Part shown: in pieces, positions 55,401 through 63,626 of the stretch
How positions within the stretch are numbered: position 1 is the stretch's first letter
How the letters are laid out: every line of letters begins with the position of its first letter
Origin: Phycisphaerae bacterium
GTDB lineage: Bacteria > Planctomycetota > Phycisphaerae > Sedimentisphaerales > UBA12454
Assembly: GCA_041652575.1 (NCBI GenBank)
Contig: JBAZHC010000007.1
Location: 99,152-163,151, forward strand
Length of the DNA stretch: 64,000 bases
Reading direction: 5' to 3'
The notes under the pieces: generated by a model
Databases searched by the model: none
What the model saw: only the letters and a program-made list of their open reading frames with translations
Told to the model about the DNA's origin: nothing
Position numbers and translations under genes: made by a program

Positions 55401-56176
55401 TCGATTTGTCCTATTCTGTCGCCAATCTGTGTGCCCGCTTCGACGATAATTTCGCCGGACTCGGTATCTACTACAGGCCCTACCGACCACATCAGCGGGT
55501 CGAGTTTGTCCACGGAAACCATCTTTGTCTCATGGAACAGGCGTATAATGGACTCAATCGTGCCATACTGCTCGCTCATTGCACGCAGAAACAGCGTCGC
55601 CGGAATCTTGCTCGACTGGTCTATCCGGACAATCAATACGTCTTTTCGTGTAACGGAAATTTCTATCCAGCTTCCGCGCTCAGGTATAATCCTGCCGCCG
55701 TGCAGAACTCTGTCGCCCTCTTTGCTTTCGATAAGAAAATCGACGCCCGGAGAACGGTGGAGCTGATTTACAATGACTCTTTCGGCACCATTGATGATAA
55801 ACTCGCCGCCGCCAATCATTACAGGTATTTCCGCCAGGTAAACAACCTGCTCGGGAATATCATTGGCATCTTTGCGCTTCATCCGGCAGCGTATCTTCAG
55901 CGGATAACCATAAGTAAGCCGCAATTCCCTGCACTCGTTGGGCGTATAGCGTGGCTTATCCATCTCATAACCCAAAAACTCCAGGCTCATCGTCTTGTCA
56001 TAGCTCTCTATCGGAAAAATTTCCTGAAAAAGAGCTTCCAGGCCGTTACGCTTCCTTTTGGAAAGTGCAGTATCTGCCTGAAGAAATCTTTCATAACTCG
56101 ATCGCTGAACCTCGATAAGATTCGGAATATCCATCGCATCCGAACTCATACCGAAATTGCGAATTGTCTTGCCCAT
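52421..56176 (-). CDS. rpoB: RNA polymerase beta subunit
   Basis: 1251 residues. The rifampicin-pocket region reads LSQLTHERRLSALGPGGLNR with the Asp/His/Ser pattern of sensitive enzymes (DQTNSLSQLTHERRLSALG: Q, D, H and S positions present). GDKMAGRHGNKGVIARIMPE and GGKARTGGQRFGEMEVWALE are also intact. GGGAG six bases before ATG. Cotranscribed with rpoC. Confidence 0.99.
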   Translation of the reverse strand: MGKTIRNFGMSSDAMDIPNLIEVQRSSYERFLQADTALSKRKRNGLEALFQEIFPIESYDKTMSLEFLGYEMDKPRYTPNECRELRLTYGYPLKIRCRMKRKDANDIPEQVVYLAEIPVMIGGGEFIINGAERVIVNQLHRSPGVDFLIESKEGDRVLHGGRIIPERGSWIEISVTRKDVLIVRIDQSSKIPATLFLRAMSEQYGTIESIIRLFHETKMVSVDKLDPLMWSVGPVVDTESGEIIVEAGTQIGDRIGQIERSSIKKLEVIAKLADPLVLNTLAEDDCESHDEALLKLYSRLRPGNPPNVEKAKTLFNEKFYDCDRYRLGRVGRFRLNRKFNQNVDENEMTLRPEDFINTMRYIFGLRNSLGVIDDIDHLGNRRLRTIDELAADEIRKGLLKLRRTVQERMSMKDPNTIERIADLVNSKSVSSSIEYFFGRGELSQVVDQTNSLSQLTHERRLSALGPGGLNRKRAGFEVRDVHISHYGRICPIETPEGTNIGLIASLAIFSKIDEYGFLLTPYRKAEKGKLTGEVVYLRADEEMEVTFAPPGAVQKGADKLNEGVVLARRKGELSQVDSKEVDYVDISSKQIVGVSAALIPFLEHDDANRALMGSNMMRQAVPLLKTEPPLVMTGMEEHVAQNSSMVVRSRSAGAVTAVDAKKVVINDTDIYELEKFVGLNERTCLNQVPIVSLGQKVKKNEIIADGGGTGQGMLALGKNVLAAFMTFDGFNFEDAILISEKLVKEDVFTSIHIDEFSVEVRETKLGREEFTRDIPNVGEKALRNLDESGIVREGTRVDAGDILVGKVSPKSKTELTPEEKLLHAIFGRAGEDVKNDSLEIPSGYNGIVIKTSRFTRKGAGSEDLKKLHKQKMKEYDVEMKHRQSTVFKQMIAEITAKVDEVNMVDPTTRQKVGASEDMEVINEQIQNFDISWVKPASIRPQVQPFIDKYMPKIAELADDAKAKLERMKHGDELPSGVLEMVKIYVATKRTLSIGDKMAGRHGNKGVIARIMPEEDMPFLEDGTPIDICLNPLGVPSRMNVGQILETHLGWTAKVLGFDGVTPVFSGAGEEEIRTLLAESNEHVLKRGKDLKESKKAPPADEIFAQIGDDMKVRLYDGRTGEPFEQTVTVGYIYMMKLHHLVDDKIHARSTGPYSLITQQPLGGKARTGGQRFGEMEVWALEAYGAAYTLQELLTVKSDDIEGRTKIYESMVKGKNTLEAGTPISFDVLCSEIRGLGLNIQLEKKQVGTKRL

Positions 56177-56286
56177 TACAGACTCCCGTAAAGTAATTTA
56201 AGATTGAATATTGAAGTTTGAAGATTTAACAGGTCCCGTCCGAGACGTATCCGTAAATCTTCATTCTTCATTCTTAAATTTTCAAT

Positions 56287-56694
56287 TTATTTAATTTCGA
56301 CAACAGCACCGGCTGATTCGAGCTGCTTTCTTGCAGCCTCTGCTTCGTCCTTGCTGAGACCTTCTTTAACCGGCTTCGGGGCACCCTCGACAAGGTCCTT
56401 TGCCTCTTTAAGGCCAAGTCCTGTAAGTGCGCGTACTTCCTTGATAACCTGGATTTTCTTGTCGCCTGCCGCTTTGAGGATAACGTCGAAGGCTGTTTTT
56501 TCTTCTACCGCTGCTGCCTCGCCGCCGCCTGCCGGACCTGCCATCATAACCGCGCCGCCTGCTGCCGGCTCTATCCCGTAAACTTCTTTCAGGTAATCGC
56601 CCAGTTCTTTTGCCTGCATCAGTGTCAACTTGACAATCGCGTCACCGAGCTGTTTGATTTCAGGACTAAACTCTTTTGTTGTTTCATCTGCCAT
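56287..56694 (-). CDS. rplL: 50S ribosomal protein bL7/L12
   Basis: 135 residues. N-terminal dimer helix (IKQLGDAIVKLTLMQAKELG), Ala/Gly hinge (AGGAVMMAGPAGGGEAAAVE) and C-terminal domain KIQVIKEVRALTGLGLKEAK. It recruits translation GTPases. The gap to rplJ has a small TTCCGG/CCGGAA hairpin (56723-56737) without a T run. Confidence 0.98.
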   Translation of the reverse strand: MADETTKEFSPEIKQLGDAIVKLTLMQAKELGDYLKEVYGIEPAAGGAVMMAGPAGGGEAAAVEEKTAFDVILKAAGDKKIQVIKEVRALTGLGLKEAKDLVEGAPKPVKEGLSKDEAEAARKQLESAGAVVEIK

Positions 56695-56800
56695 TTTAAT
56701 TACTCCAGTAAATTTTTTCGCTTTCCGGTAGCCGGAACTACGCTGTCCCGTTTAACCCTTTCGAGGCAACCGTAAAAGCTGGTTTCATTTCAATTATAAA

Positions 56801-57328
56801 TTATGCCGCTTGTTTCTCTTCCTTTTCGGCAATAGTCTTTATGCAGCCCGCGATAATTCCCGCAGGTGAACCAATCGCTGACGCAAGTCTCCTGCCGGGA
56901 GAGTTGGCAAGCATAATAATCTCTCCCTGAAGCTCGACCCTGTTTTTCATCTTCGCAAGACCCTTTGCGCCGTCGGCATTTAAAGCTGTGCCTTCAACAT
57001 ATGCACTCTTGAACTGTATCGAGACCTTCTTGGAAATCGACTCGATTTCCTTTGCCAAATCTACTATGCTGTCCCCGCCGTAAGCGACTGTACATGAACC
57101 CGTTGTAAACAGGTCCATCGCCGCGGTTTGCTCGAGCATTTTCATAGCCTGACGCATTACCGCGTTTCTGACCATTGTAAGTTTTATACCCTTGTCGCGG
57201 AGCTTACCTCGTAATTCATTATTGGTAATCCCGTCAACGCCGGTAATATCGAGAACCAGAAATTCATTTACGCCTGTAAATTTACCCTGAAGCTCGTCCG
57301 TTAGAAGTTGTTTTACGCTTTTACCCAT
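56801..57328 (-). CDS. rplJ: 50S ribosomal protein uL10
   Basis: 175 residues, stalk base. LTDELQGKFTGVNEFLVLDI, LRDKGIKLTMVRNAVMRQAM and C-terminal helix for L12 dimers (GSPAGIIAGCIKTIAEKEEK). Its leader in many bacteria is the autoregulation site; no clear hairpin is seen in the 42-base gap here. Confidence 0.96.
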   Translation of the reverse strand: MGKSVKQLLTDELQGKFTGVNEFLVLDITGVDGITNNELRGKLRDKGIKLTMVRNAVMRQAMKMLEQTAAMDLFTTGSCTVAYGGDSIVDLAKEIESISKKVSIQFKSAYVEGTALNADGAKGLAKMKNRVELQGEIIMLANSPGRRLASAIGSPAGIIAGCIKTIAEKEEKQAA

Positions 57329-57370
57329 ATTTGCACCTGTAAAAAACTCGCCCGTCTAAGACGGGTTAGA

Positions 57371-58060
57371 TTAAAATTCGGAAATATCTACCATTACGCC
57401 GGGACTCATCGTCGCACAAATGGATATCTTCTTGATATAAGTCCCTTTGGCCGATGAAGGTTTCAGCTTTTTCATTACTTCCATAAATGCACGAATATTA
57501 TCAACCAGTTTTCCATCATCAAAACTGTGTCTGCCGACAACTGTATGAACGTTGCCGCCGGTATCGTTCTTGAATTCTGTTTTACCGGCCACGAATTCCT
57601 TCACGGCCGTAACAACATCCAGCGTAACCGTACCATTCTTGGGAGAAGGCATTTTACCCTGTGGGCCCAGCACTTTGCCGAGCTTGCCGGCTTTGCCCAT
57701 TACCTTGGGCGAAGCTATTGCCACATCGAAATCCATCCACCCGCCGGTAATCTTCTTGATAAGTTCATCGCAGCCTGCTTCGATGGCACCGGCTTGTTTG
57801 ACTGCTTCGATATCGGAGTCTTCGCAGAACGCTACTACCTTCTTGCTCTTTCCAATACCGTGAGGAAGCGAAATAGCCCCGCGAATAAGCTGGTCTGCCT
57901 GTTTGGAGTCTACTCCCAGATGCACTACACATTCGATGCTCTGGTCGAACTTGGTCGGATTAAAGGATTTAACCTTCTTAATCGCCTCGGCCAGACTGAG
58001 CGGTGTTTGGGGCAAATCCTTTGCCGCCGCTTTGTACCGTTTACTTCTTCTTATTTTCAT
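57371..58060 (-). CDS. rplA: 50S ribosomal protein uL1
   Basis: 229 residues. KRYKAAAKDLPQTPLSLAEA, GKAGKLGKVLGPQGKMPSPK and FMEVMKKLKPSSAKGTYIKK are diagnostic. GGAG eight bases before ATG. The 136-base gap from rplK is long and may hold the L1 mRNA-binding target; CCGC/GCGG arms are present but I cannot confirm the fold. Confidence 0.97.
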   Translation of the reverse strand: MKIRRSKRYKAAAKDLPQTPLSLAEAIKKVKSFNPTKFDQSIECVVHLGVDSKQADQLIRGAISLPHGIGKSKKVVAFCEDSDIEAVKQAGAIEAGCDELIKKITGGWMDFDVAIASPKVMGKAGKLGKVLGPQGKMPSPKNGTVTLDVVTAVKEFVAGKTEFKNDTGGNVHTVVGRHSFDDGKLVDNIRAFMEVMKKLKPSSAKGTYIKKISICATMSPGVMVDISEF

Positions 58061-58196
58061 TTTTTATTCTCCGCGAAAAAAAGTTTTAAAACCTTTCGCT
58101 CCCACTGTCAGCCGTGGTAAGCTTTACGAAATTTAAAATTCGCCCTAATTATCCGCAACTCAACAGAGCCGCGAATGTAAATGAGCGGTTTTCTTT

Positions 58197-58622
58197 TTAT
58201 TTCTCTATCTCAATGCCCATGCTTCTTGCCGTGCCTTCGATAATTTTGCATGCACGGTCTACATCAAAGGCGTTAAGATCCTTCATTTTTCTTTCGGCGA
58301 TTTTTTTAACCTGTTCTTTGGTCACCTTGCCAATTTTTTCCTTGTTCGGCGTGCCGCTTCCCTTGGCTACCTGGGCTTCCTGCTTAAGCAGTACTGCCGC
58401 AGGTGGGCTTTTCACGATGAATTCGAATGTCCTGTCGGCATAAACTGTTATTTCCACTGGAACCGTCAGGCCGTCAAGGTCTTTTGTTCTTTCATTGAAC
58501 TGCTGAACAAACTGACCGATGTTAACGCCATGCTGGCCCAGAGCGGGTCCTATTGGCGGTGCTGGTGTTGCCTTGCCGCCGGACGCTTGTAATTTTATCT
58601 TGCCTGTTATTTGTTTTGCCAT
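58197..58622 (-). CDS. rplK: 50S ribosomal protein uL11
   Basis: 141 residues. IKLQASGGKATPAPPIGPAL and GQHGVNIGQFVQQFNERTKD (thiostrepton region with its prolines) are intact. One base separates it from the nusG stop; AAGG lies six bases upstream. Confidence 0.98.
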   Translation of the reverse strand: MAKQITGKIKLQASGGKATPAPPIGPALGQHGVNIGQFVQQFNERTKDLDGLTVPVEITVYADRTFEFIVKSPPAAVLLKQEAQVAKGSGTPNKEKIGKVTKEQVKKIAERKMKDLNAFDVDRACKIIEGTARSMGIEIEK

Positions 58623-58623
58623 C

Positions 58624-59172
58624 TTATACCTTTTCTATTTGCCAATATTCTATATCCAGCGGTGTGCTTCTGCCGAATATCGTAACTATTACTCTCACGA
58701 CCCCACGTTCGGAATCGATTGAATCGACGGCGCCTTCGAAATTTTCGAATGCTCCTTCGCGTATTTTAACGACATCGCCCTTAACAAAATCAACTTTGAT
58801 ATTCGCTGTAGACTGTTCGCCGACTTTTTCAACTTCGCTCAATATTTTGGCGACATCCATATCGCTCATCGGAACAGGCAAACCTTCGGTGCCGACAAAA
58901 TCGCCTACCCCGACCGTCTCTTTTATCAGGAACCAGGCTTTTTCGCTTATCTTGCCGTCTTCTCCGGGCTCAATCTCCATAAAGACATAACCGGGATAGA
59001 GTTTACGCTTATGTACTTTTTGTTTTCCGCTGCGAATACGCTTGACCTGTTCGACAGGCACAACGACTCTGCCGATAACGCTTTCAAGGCCTTCCAGCGT
59101 AACCTTACGCACAAGCGTATCTTTAACCTGCTCCTCCCTGTTGGAGGCTACTCTTAATACATACCATCGCAT
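58624..59172 (-). CDS. nusG: transcription elongation/antitermination factor NusG
   Basis: 182 residues. NGN domain start MRWYVLRVASNREEQVKDTL, FMEIEPGEDGKISEKAWFLI, and C-terminal KOW domain KGDVVKIREGAFENFEGAVD. Links RNA polymerase with Rho or S10. Between secE and rplK as usual. Confidence 0.97.
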   Translation of the reverse strand: MRWYVLRVASNREEQVKDTLVRKVTLEGLESVIGRVVVPVEQVKRIRSGKQKVHKRKLYPGYVFMEIEPGEDGKISEKAWFLIKETVGVGDFVGTEGLPVPMSDMDVAKILSEVEKVGEQSTANIKVDFVKGDVVKIREGAFENFEGAVDSIDSERGVVRVIVTIFGRSTPLDIEYWQIEKV

Positions 59173-59234
59173 AAAATATCACTTATCCCGAACCCCGATA
59201 AATCGGCGTCCTCCCCCTTAGGGGTAAAAAGATT

Positions 59235-59636
59235 CTAAATCCCTATAACGTTCGTGAAAAACAAATCAAAACAGAAATCTGCCAAACCGAGCATTACTGT
59301 CATTATTACCACAACGACAATTACTACGAATGTCGACACTGTAATTTCACGTTTTGAGCTAAAGCTTACCTTTTTGAGTTCGCCTTCGGATGCTATCAAA
59401 AAGTCCGCAACTGCCGGCCGGTTCACCAGCCAGTAAAGAAACGCTGCGGTTATTGCAAAAACTCCCAGTGGTACTGTAGCGCTTATCCACACTCCCATTG
59501 TCTGGGTCGCATCCAGTGATGCCTGAAGTTTATCATAAAGTCTCCAGCATCCGATAGCCGCCAAAACCGCTACTGCCACCGCACTGTAGAGTCGGGTATC
59601 TTTGCCCTGACCCCATTTATATTTTTCTATCAGCAT
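59235..59636 (-). CDS. secE: preprotein translocase subunit SecE
   Basis: 133 residues with three hydrophobic segments (VAVAVLAAIGCW, VPLGVFAITAAFLYWLV and the last ISTFV-type helix VVIVVVVIMTVMLGLADF). The conserved amphipathic region is EGELKKVSFSSKREITVSTF. ATG 59636 with GAGG six bases upstream is preferred to TTG 59648. Partner of SecY. Confidence 0.95.
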   Translation of the reverse strand: MLIEKYKWGQGKDTRLYSAVAVAVLAAIGCWRLYDKLQASLDATQTMGVWISATVPLGVFAITAAFLYWLVNRPAVADFLIASEGELKKVSFSSKREITVSTFVVIVVVVIMTVMLGLADFCFDLFFTNVIGI

Positions 59637-59760
59637 CAAAACCCTCAAATTTTAAACAGATAAATCCGCTATCGTTTATCGTATTCTTCAACTTTCCAGT
59701 CTCGTTATTTCCCCGCCATATCTTAATTATCTTTCCTCAGCCCCGCCGGCTTTAAGAAAG

Positions 59761-59833
59761 CAGGCCAGGGAGGAATCGAACCCCCAACCTTCGGTTTTGG
59801 AGACCGACGCTCTGCCAATTGAGCTACTGGCCT
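59761..59833 (-). tRNA. tRNA-Trp (CCA)
   Basis: 73-base cloverleaf from 59833 to 59761. Acceptor AGGCCAG/CTGGCCT, anticodon loop CTCCAAA, T loop TTCGATT, discriminator G. CCA is not encoded. Classic place between rpmG and secE. Confidence 0.96.
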
Positions 59834-59885
59834 ATTATATATTTCCCAAGCGTCTCTCGTCGCTTCACTACAAATTAGACAGCGG

Positions 59886-60053
59886 CTATTTACGTCTTAA
59901 CTTGTGAACCGTCCGCTTCCGCTCGTTCTTGCAGAATTTCTTCAATTCAAGCTTCGGAGTTCCCTGCGCAACATTAATTTGAGTACGGTAATTCCTGCTT
60001 CCGCACTCTTTACACTCAAGCCAGACATCTTCTCTTTTTTTCGCTTTGGCCAT
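59886..60053 (-). CDS. rpmG: 50S ribosomal protein bL33
   Basis: A 55-residue protein, ATG 60053 to TAG 59886. It reads MAKAKKREDVWLECKECGSR, then KLELKKFCKNERKRTVHK. The first zinc pair CKEC is present; the second keeps one Cys (FCKNE), the other being Glu, so it sits between the zinc and zinc-free forms. Too short for most gene callers. Confidence 0.95.
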   Translation of the reverse strand: MAKAKKREDVWLECKECGSRNYRTQINVAQGTPKLELKKFCKNERKRTVHKLRRK

Positions 60054-60081
60054 TTTTGCCCTGTCTAAACATTTATTAAAC

Positions 60082-60107
60082 GGCAGTTCCGATGTGTCGG
60101 AACTGCC
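60082..60107 (-). terminator. intrinsic terminator after tuf
   Basis: Perfect 11-bp stem GGCAGTTCCGA (60082-60092) with TCGGAACTGCC (60097-60107) and a four-base loop. A short T stretch follows on the minus strand. It may limit readthrough into rpmG. Confidence 0.75.
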
Positions 60108-60124
60108 ATTTTATTTCAAAATAG

Positions 60125-61351
60125 TTACTTAATAACCTTAATAACAACGCCAGCACCAACAGTTCTGCCGCCTTCACGGATAGCAAACCTGAGTCCGTCT
60201 TCCATAGCGATAGGAGAAATAATCTCAACTTCCATCGCAATGTTGTCGCCGGGCATACACATCTCAGCAGGTTTGCCTTCACGGCTCTTAATCGCTTTGA
60301 CGCTGCCGGTAACATCAGTGGTTCTAAAATAGAACTGGGGCTTGTATCCCGGGAAGAAAGGTGAATGACGTCCGCCTTCCTCTTTAGTCAAAACGTACAC
60401 TTCCGCATCAAAATGAGTGTGAGGAGTAATCGAACCCGGAGCTGCAACAACCTGGCCGCGTTCAAGCTCATTCTTCTCAACACCTCTCATAAGCAAACCA
60501 ACGTTATCGCCGGCCTGTCCCTGGTCAAGTGTCTTGTTAAACATCTCAACGCCAGTAACGACAGTCTTTCGTGTTTCCTTATTCAAACCGATGATGGCGA
60601 TTTCTTCGCCAACCTTTACGATTCCGCGTTCGATACGGCCGGTACCTACTGTACCACGACCCTTAATACTGAACACATCTTCAATGGGCATAAGGAAAGG
60701 CTTGTCAACTTCACGTACCGGAATTGGAATGTATTCGTCCATCGCCTTGAGCAGTGCAACAATCGGTGCACAGGCAGGGTCATCAATCTTTGTAGCATTC
60801 ATAGCGACATTGGCAGAGCCTCTGATAATCGGTGTTTCATCGCCCGGGAACTCATATTTGTTGAGCAAGTCTCTGACTTCCATTTCGACGAGTTCGAGAA
60901 GTTCCGGGTCATCAACAAGGTCAACCTTATTAAGGAAGACGACGACTTTAGGCACGTTTACCTGACGAGCGAGCAGGATGTGCTCGCGAGTCTGAGGCAT
61001 TGGGCCGTCATAAGCACTTACAACAAGGATGGCACCGTCCATCTGAGCGGCACCGGTAATCATGTTCTTTACATAGTCAGCGTGTCCGGGACAGTCAACG
61101 TGAGCATAATGACGATTTTCCGTCTCATACTCAACGTGAGCAGTGGAGATAGTAAGAATCTTTGTCGGGTCACGTCTGCCCTGAGACTCTGACGCCTTGG
61201 CAATGTCGTCATAAGATTTGAATTTGCTCAAGCCCTTGAGCTCCATAACTTTTGTCATCGCAGCGGTAAGAGTAGTCTTACCATGGTCAACGTGTCCGAT
61301 TGTTCCAACGTTAACGTGCGGTTTTTTCCTTTCAAATACTGCCTTAGCCAT
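60125..61351 (-). CDS. tuf: elongation factor Tu
   Basis: 408 residues, slightly longer than E. coli (394). P-loop GHVDHGKTT, G3 DCPGHADYV, G4 NKVDLVDD, domain III FRTTDVTGSVKAIKSREGKP and end GRTVGAGVVIKVIK are normal. The effector (switch I) region, residues about 50-70, reads ASESQGRRDPTKILTIST where most EF-Tu have ARGITINT, but the magnesium-linked Thr (T67) is kept. GGAGG ten bases before ATG. A promoter lies near 61790. Confidence 0.97.
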   Translation of the reverse strand: MAKAVFERKKPHVNVGTIGHVDHGKTTLTAAMTKVMELKGLSKFKSYDDIAKASESQGRRDPTKILTISTAHVEYETENRHYAHVDCPGHADYVKNMITGAAQMDGAILVVSAYDGPMPQTREHILLARQVNVPKVVVFLNKVDLVDDPELLELVEMEVRDLLNKYEFPGDETPIIRGSANVAMNATKIDDPACAPIVALLKAMDEYIPIPVREVDKPFLMPIEDVFSIKGRGTVGTGRIERGIVKVGEEIAIIGLNKETRKTVVTGVEMFNKTLDQGQAGDNVGLLMRGVEKNELERGQVVAAPGSITPHTHFDAEVYVLTKEEGGRHSPFFPGYKPQFYFRTTDVTGSVKAIKSREGKPAEMCMPGDNIAMEVEIISPIAMEDGLRFAIREGGRTVGAGVVIKVIK

Positions 61352-61479
61352 ATTGTACTAACCTCCAACTTGTCTTTAAGTCTTTATAATAGTTGAAAAA
61401 TACTCTTATCGTTTTATATTTTAAGCCTTCATCGGCTTTTAACAACTAAGCCTGCCGATACAAGCCCTGTTTTCAAATC

Positions 61480-61552
<73 letters not shown>

Positions 61553-62048
61553 GGATGCTACACACCAGCAAACTCAACGAAACCTTGTTTATACGTTTTC
61601 AGCCGAAACAATTTCCAGCCGAAACAGATAAAAAACCATTCCGCTGTTTTTCTCAACTGCACATTAACACTGTTATCAGTGCTGAAACGATTGTATCTAA
61701 CATCCCTTAGCAAAAAATGCAAAGGGATTCCCTGCAACACTTTCTTCAAAAACGAATAGGCAAGTATAAGCATGCCGTCAGAAATTGCAATTAAGAAACT
61801 AAAAAAAATATTTTTTTTAAAATTATTATAAATAGACAATATAGATAAACTACATATATTTATCCTTATTTGCACTAAATCAGCCATTTCTTGCAAATAC
61901 CCTGCAACATTAAAGACATAAAAGATTCATTACTTCACAAATTGCTTCTTGATTATCTCGTCTTCGTACTATATAATATAAGGTTTTAGTATTTACCCGG
62001 ACAGTTATCATAAAAATGCATTTGGTTTTTCGGAATCGATAAAAATAT
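61553..62048. promoter_or_regulatory. intergenic region with candidate tRNA-Thr/tuf promoter
   Basis: A 496-base gap, AT-rich. On the minus strand TTGCAA (61790-61785), 16-bp spacer and TATACT (61768-61763) are a good promoter for the tRNA-Thr/tuf unit, leaving a 210-base leader. A near-copy of TTTCGGCTG occurs twice around 61600-61630. No convincing gene; a 112-codon frame on the minus strand has no family resemblance. Confidence 0.55.
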
Positions 62049-62951
62049 ATGTGGCTATATCTTGGTGTTTTCTCAGCCTTGTTTCTCGGGCTGTACGACA
62101 TAAGCAAAAAACATTCGCTTCAAAAAAACGCCGTTCTGCCGGTTCTGTTTTATTCTTCGATTTGCGCGACGGGGCTAACCGTGCTGGCGATTGTCCTGTC
62201 CAGACTATCGCCTGAATATATGACACGGATAGGTTTGTATATTCCATCGGCATCGCTGAAAGACCATTTGTATCTTTTTATCAAATCCGCGATTGCCTTT
62301 AGTGCCTGGATGTTTAGTTTTTCGGCGTTAAAACATCTTCCGATATCGATTGCCACGCCGATAGGCACTTCAGGACCTTTATGGACACTGCTCGGCGCGA
62401 TGCTCATATTCCACGAACATCCCACCATGATGCAGTTTATAGGGCTGGGGACAATGCTCGCTTCGTATTATCTGTTTTCCGTAATAGGCAGTAAAGAAGG
62501 CATCCGGTTTTCGAGAGATAAATGGGTCTGGTTCATTGTCTTGGCGACTTTAATTGGAACCTGCAGCGCACTCTACGATAAATACTTAATTCAAACTCGC
62601 GGCTTTTCGCCTTTGCTGGTACAGGCATGGTTCTTTATATATCTGGTCGTGCTGCTGGCGCCGGCAGTATTCATATCAAAACTTCGACAGGGAAAAAATT
62701 ATGCCCCGTTTGTCTGGCGATGGAGTGTTCCGCTAATCGGTTTTTTCCTTATAGGAGCCGACTTCGTATATTTTAAGGCACTGACCTATCAAGGCTCATT
62801 AGTTGCGATACTATCTACACTTAGATGCAGTTGTATAGTGGTTTCATTTTTGGGCGGTGTGCTGCTGTTTAAAGATCTTCGGCCCGGCTACAAAGCATTC
62901 GCCTTAAGCGGGGTTTTGGCCGGCGTTTTTATGATATTAAGCTCGAGATGA
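62049..62951 (+). CDS. EamA/DMT-superfamily membrane transporter
   Basis: A 300-residue protein with ten predicted membrane helices in two EamA-like halves. Marks are LFLGLYDISKKHSLQKNAVL, IATPIGTSGPLWTLLGAMLI, and the second half ALTYQGSLVAILSTLRCSCI with GGVLLFKDLRPGYKAFALSG. DMT exporters move small metabolites or drugs. No clear ribosome site precedes ATG 62049. Stands alone, not in an operon; substrate unknown. Confidence 0.85.
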   Translation: MWLYLGVFSALFLGLYDISKKHSLQKNAVLPVLFYSSICATGLTVLAIVLSRLSPEYMTRIGLYIPSASLKDHLYLFIKSAIAFSAWMFSFSALKHLPISIATPIGTSGPLWTLLGAMLIFHEHPTMMQFIGLGTMLASYYLFSVIGSKEGIRFSRDKWVWFIVLATLIGTCSALYDKYLIQTRGFSPLLVQAWFFIYLVVLLAPAVFISKLRQGKNYAPFVWRWSVPLIGFFLIGADFVYFKALTYQGSLVAILSTLRCSCIVVSFLGGVLLFKDLRPGYKAFALSGVLAGVFMILSSR

Positions 62952-62954
62952 AAC

Positions 62955-63042
62955 CTTCACCACGAAGGACACGAAGTGTTATAATACTTTTTTATCATAT
63001 AAATTTTTCTTCGTGGTTCTTCAAATCTTCGTGGCGAAGAAA
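62955..63042. repeat. CACCACGAAG-type intergenic repeat
   Basis: ACCACGAAGGACACGAAG (62959-62976) and the inverted CTTCGTGGTTCTTC (63009-63022) plus CTTCGTGGCGAAG (63027-63039) are imperfect mirror repeats in a gap. Similar sequences, from memory, occur dispersed in other environmental bacteria. Confidence 0.5.
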
Positions 63043-63043
63043 C

Positions 63044-63070
63044 AAAAAAGGCCGGAATTACAACCGGCCT
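63044..63070 (-). terminator. intrinsic terminator after the short PEP-CTERM gene
   Basis: Stem AGGCCGG (63049-63055) with CCGGCCT (63064-63070) and an eight-base loop; the minus strand ends in six T. Confidence 0.8.
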
Positions 63071-63090
63071 TTAGTTAAATTGATTGTTTT

Positions 63091-63606
63091 TTAATGTTTT
63101 CGTCTCAATACCAAACCGCCGAGAGAAAGTAAAATTAAAGTTGCCGGTTCGGGTATTTGGTGGATGGTGAGCGTATCAACCATATCAAAAGCATCGTCGT
63201 AGAGATTGATAAAGACATCGCCGGGGGCATCACAGCGAAATTCTACTTCACCATAAAGGCCTGGGCCGCCTAGATCATAAAAACCTGGCAGTGTGTAATC
63301 CTCAAACCATGCGTCCATAGCAGGGTCAACAGTGGTGCCATAGTAAGTCCAGCCTGCAACACCCGGTGCGGCAGGAGGAACGTAAACCTTAGAGGCCCCC
63401 GTCCAACTGCCTAATGGTGTGGTGTCCATAATAACATAAGCGGCAAAAGCTGCATAATGAACATAATTAGGCGGAATATCTGCGTATGTACCAATCCAGA
63501 CAGTTTCGCCCGGTGTTAAAGTTATTTCTGAGCCGACCTCCTGACCATCGACTACCAGCGATAGAGTAGCGTTTGCTGCGGATGATAAAGCTAACAGGCA
63601 TATCAA
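63091..63606 (-). CDS. small PEP-CTERM surface protein
   Basis: A 171-residue exported protein if started at TTG 63606. The C-terminus IPEPATLILLSLGGLVLRRK is a full PEP-CTERM tail for exosortase. The body resembles a cohesin-like beta-sandwich of secreted planctomycete proteins (LSLVVDGQEVGSEITLTPGE), ending in a VEFRCDAPGDVFINLYDD strand. A better signal peptide (KRLLILICLLALSS) would start at 63624, where AGGAGG is eight bases away, but the codon there is ATA. So the start is uncertain: TTG 63606, rare AUA initiation, or a damaged start. Function unknown. Confidence 0.75.
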   Translation of the reverse strand: MICLLALSSAANATLSLVVDGQEVGSEITLTPGETVWIGTYADIPPNYVHYAAFAAYVIMDTTPLGSWTGASKVYVPPAAPGVAGWTYYGTTVDPAMDAWFEDYTLPGFYDLGGPGLYGEVEFRCDAPGDVFINLYDDAFDMVDTLTIHQIPEPATLILLSLGGLVLRRKH

Positions 63607-63626
63607 AATCAGTAACCTCTTTATCT

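Noticed and set aside
54959..56191. 410-codon plus-strand frame over rpoB
   Set aside because: Long only because of rpoB codon bias; composition rich in Arg/Ile/Phe and no domain.
61558..61896. 112-codon minus-strand frame upstream of tRNA-Thr
   Set aside because: It overlaps the likely tuf promoter and reaches the tRNA; the translation is low-complexity and unlike any family I know.
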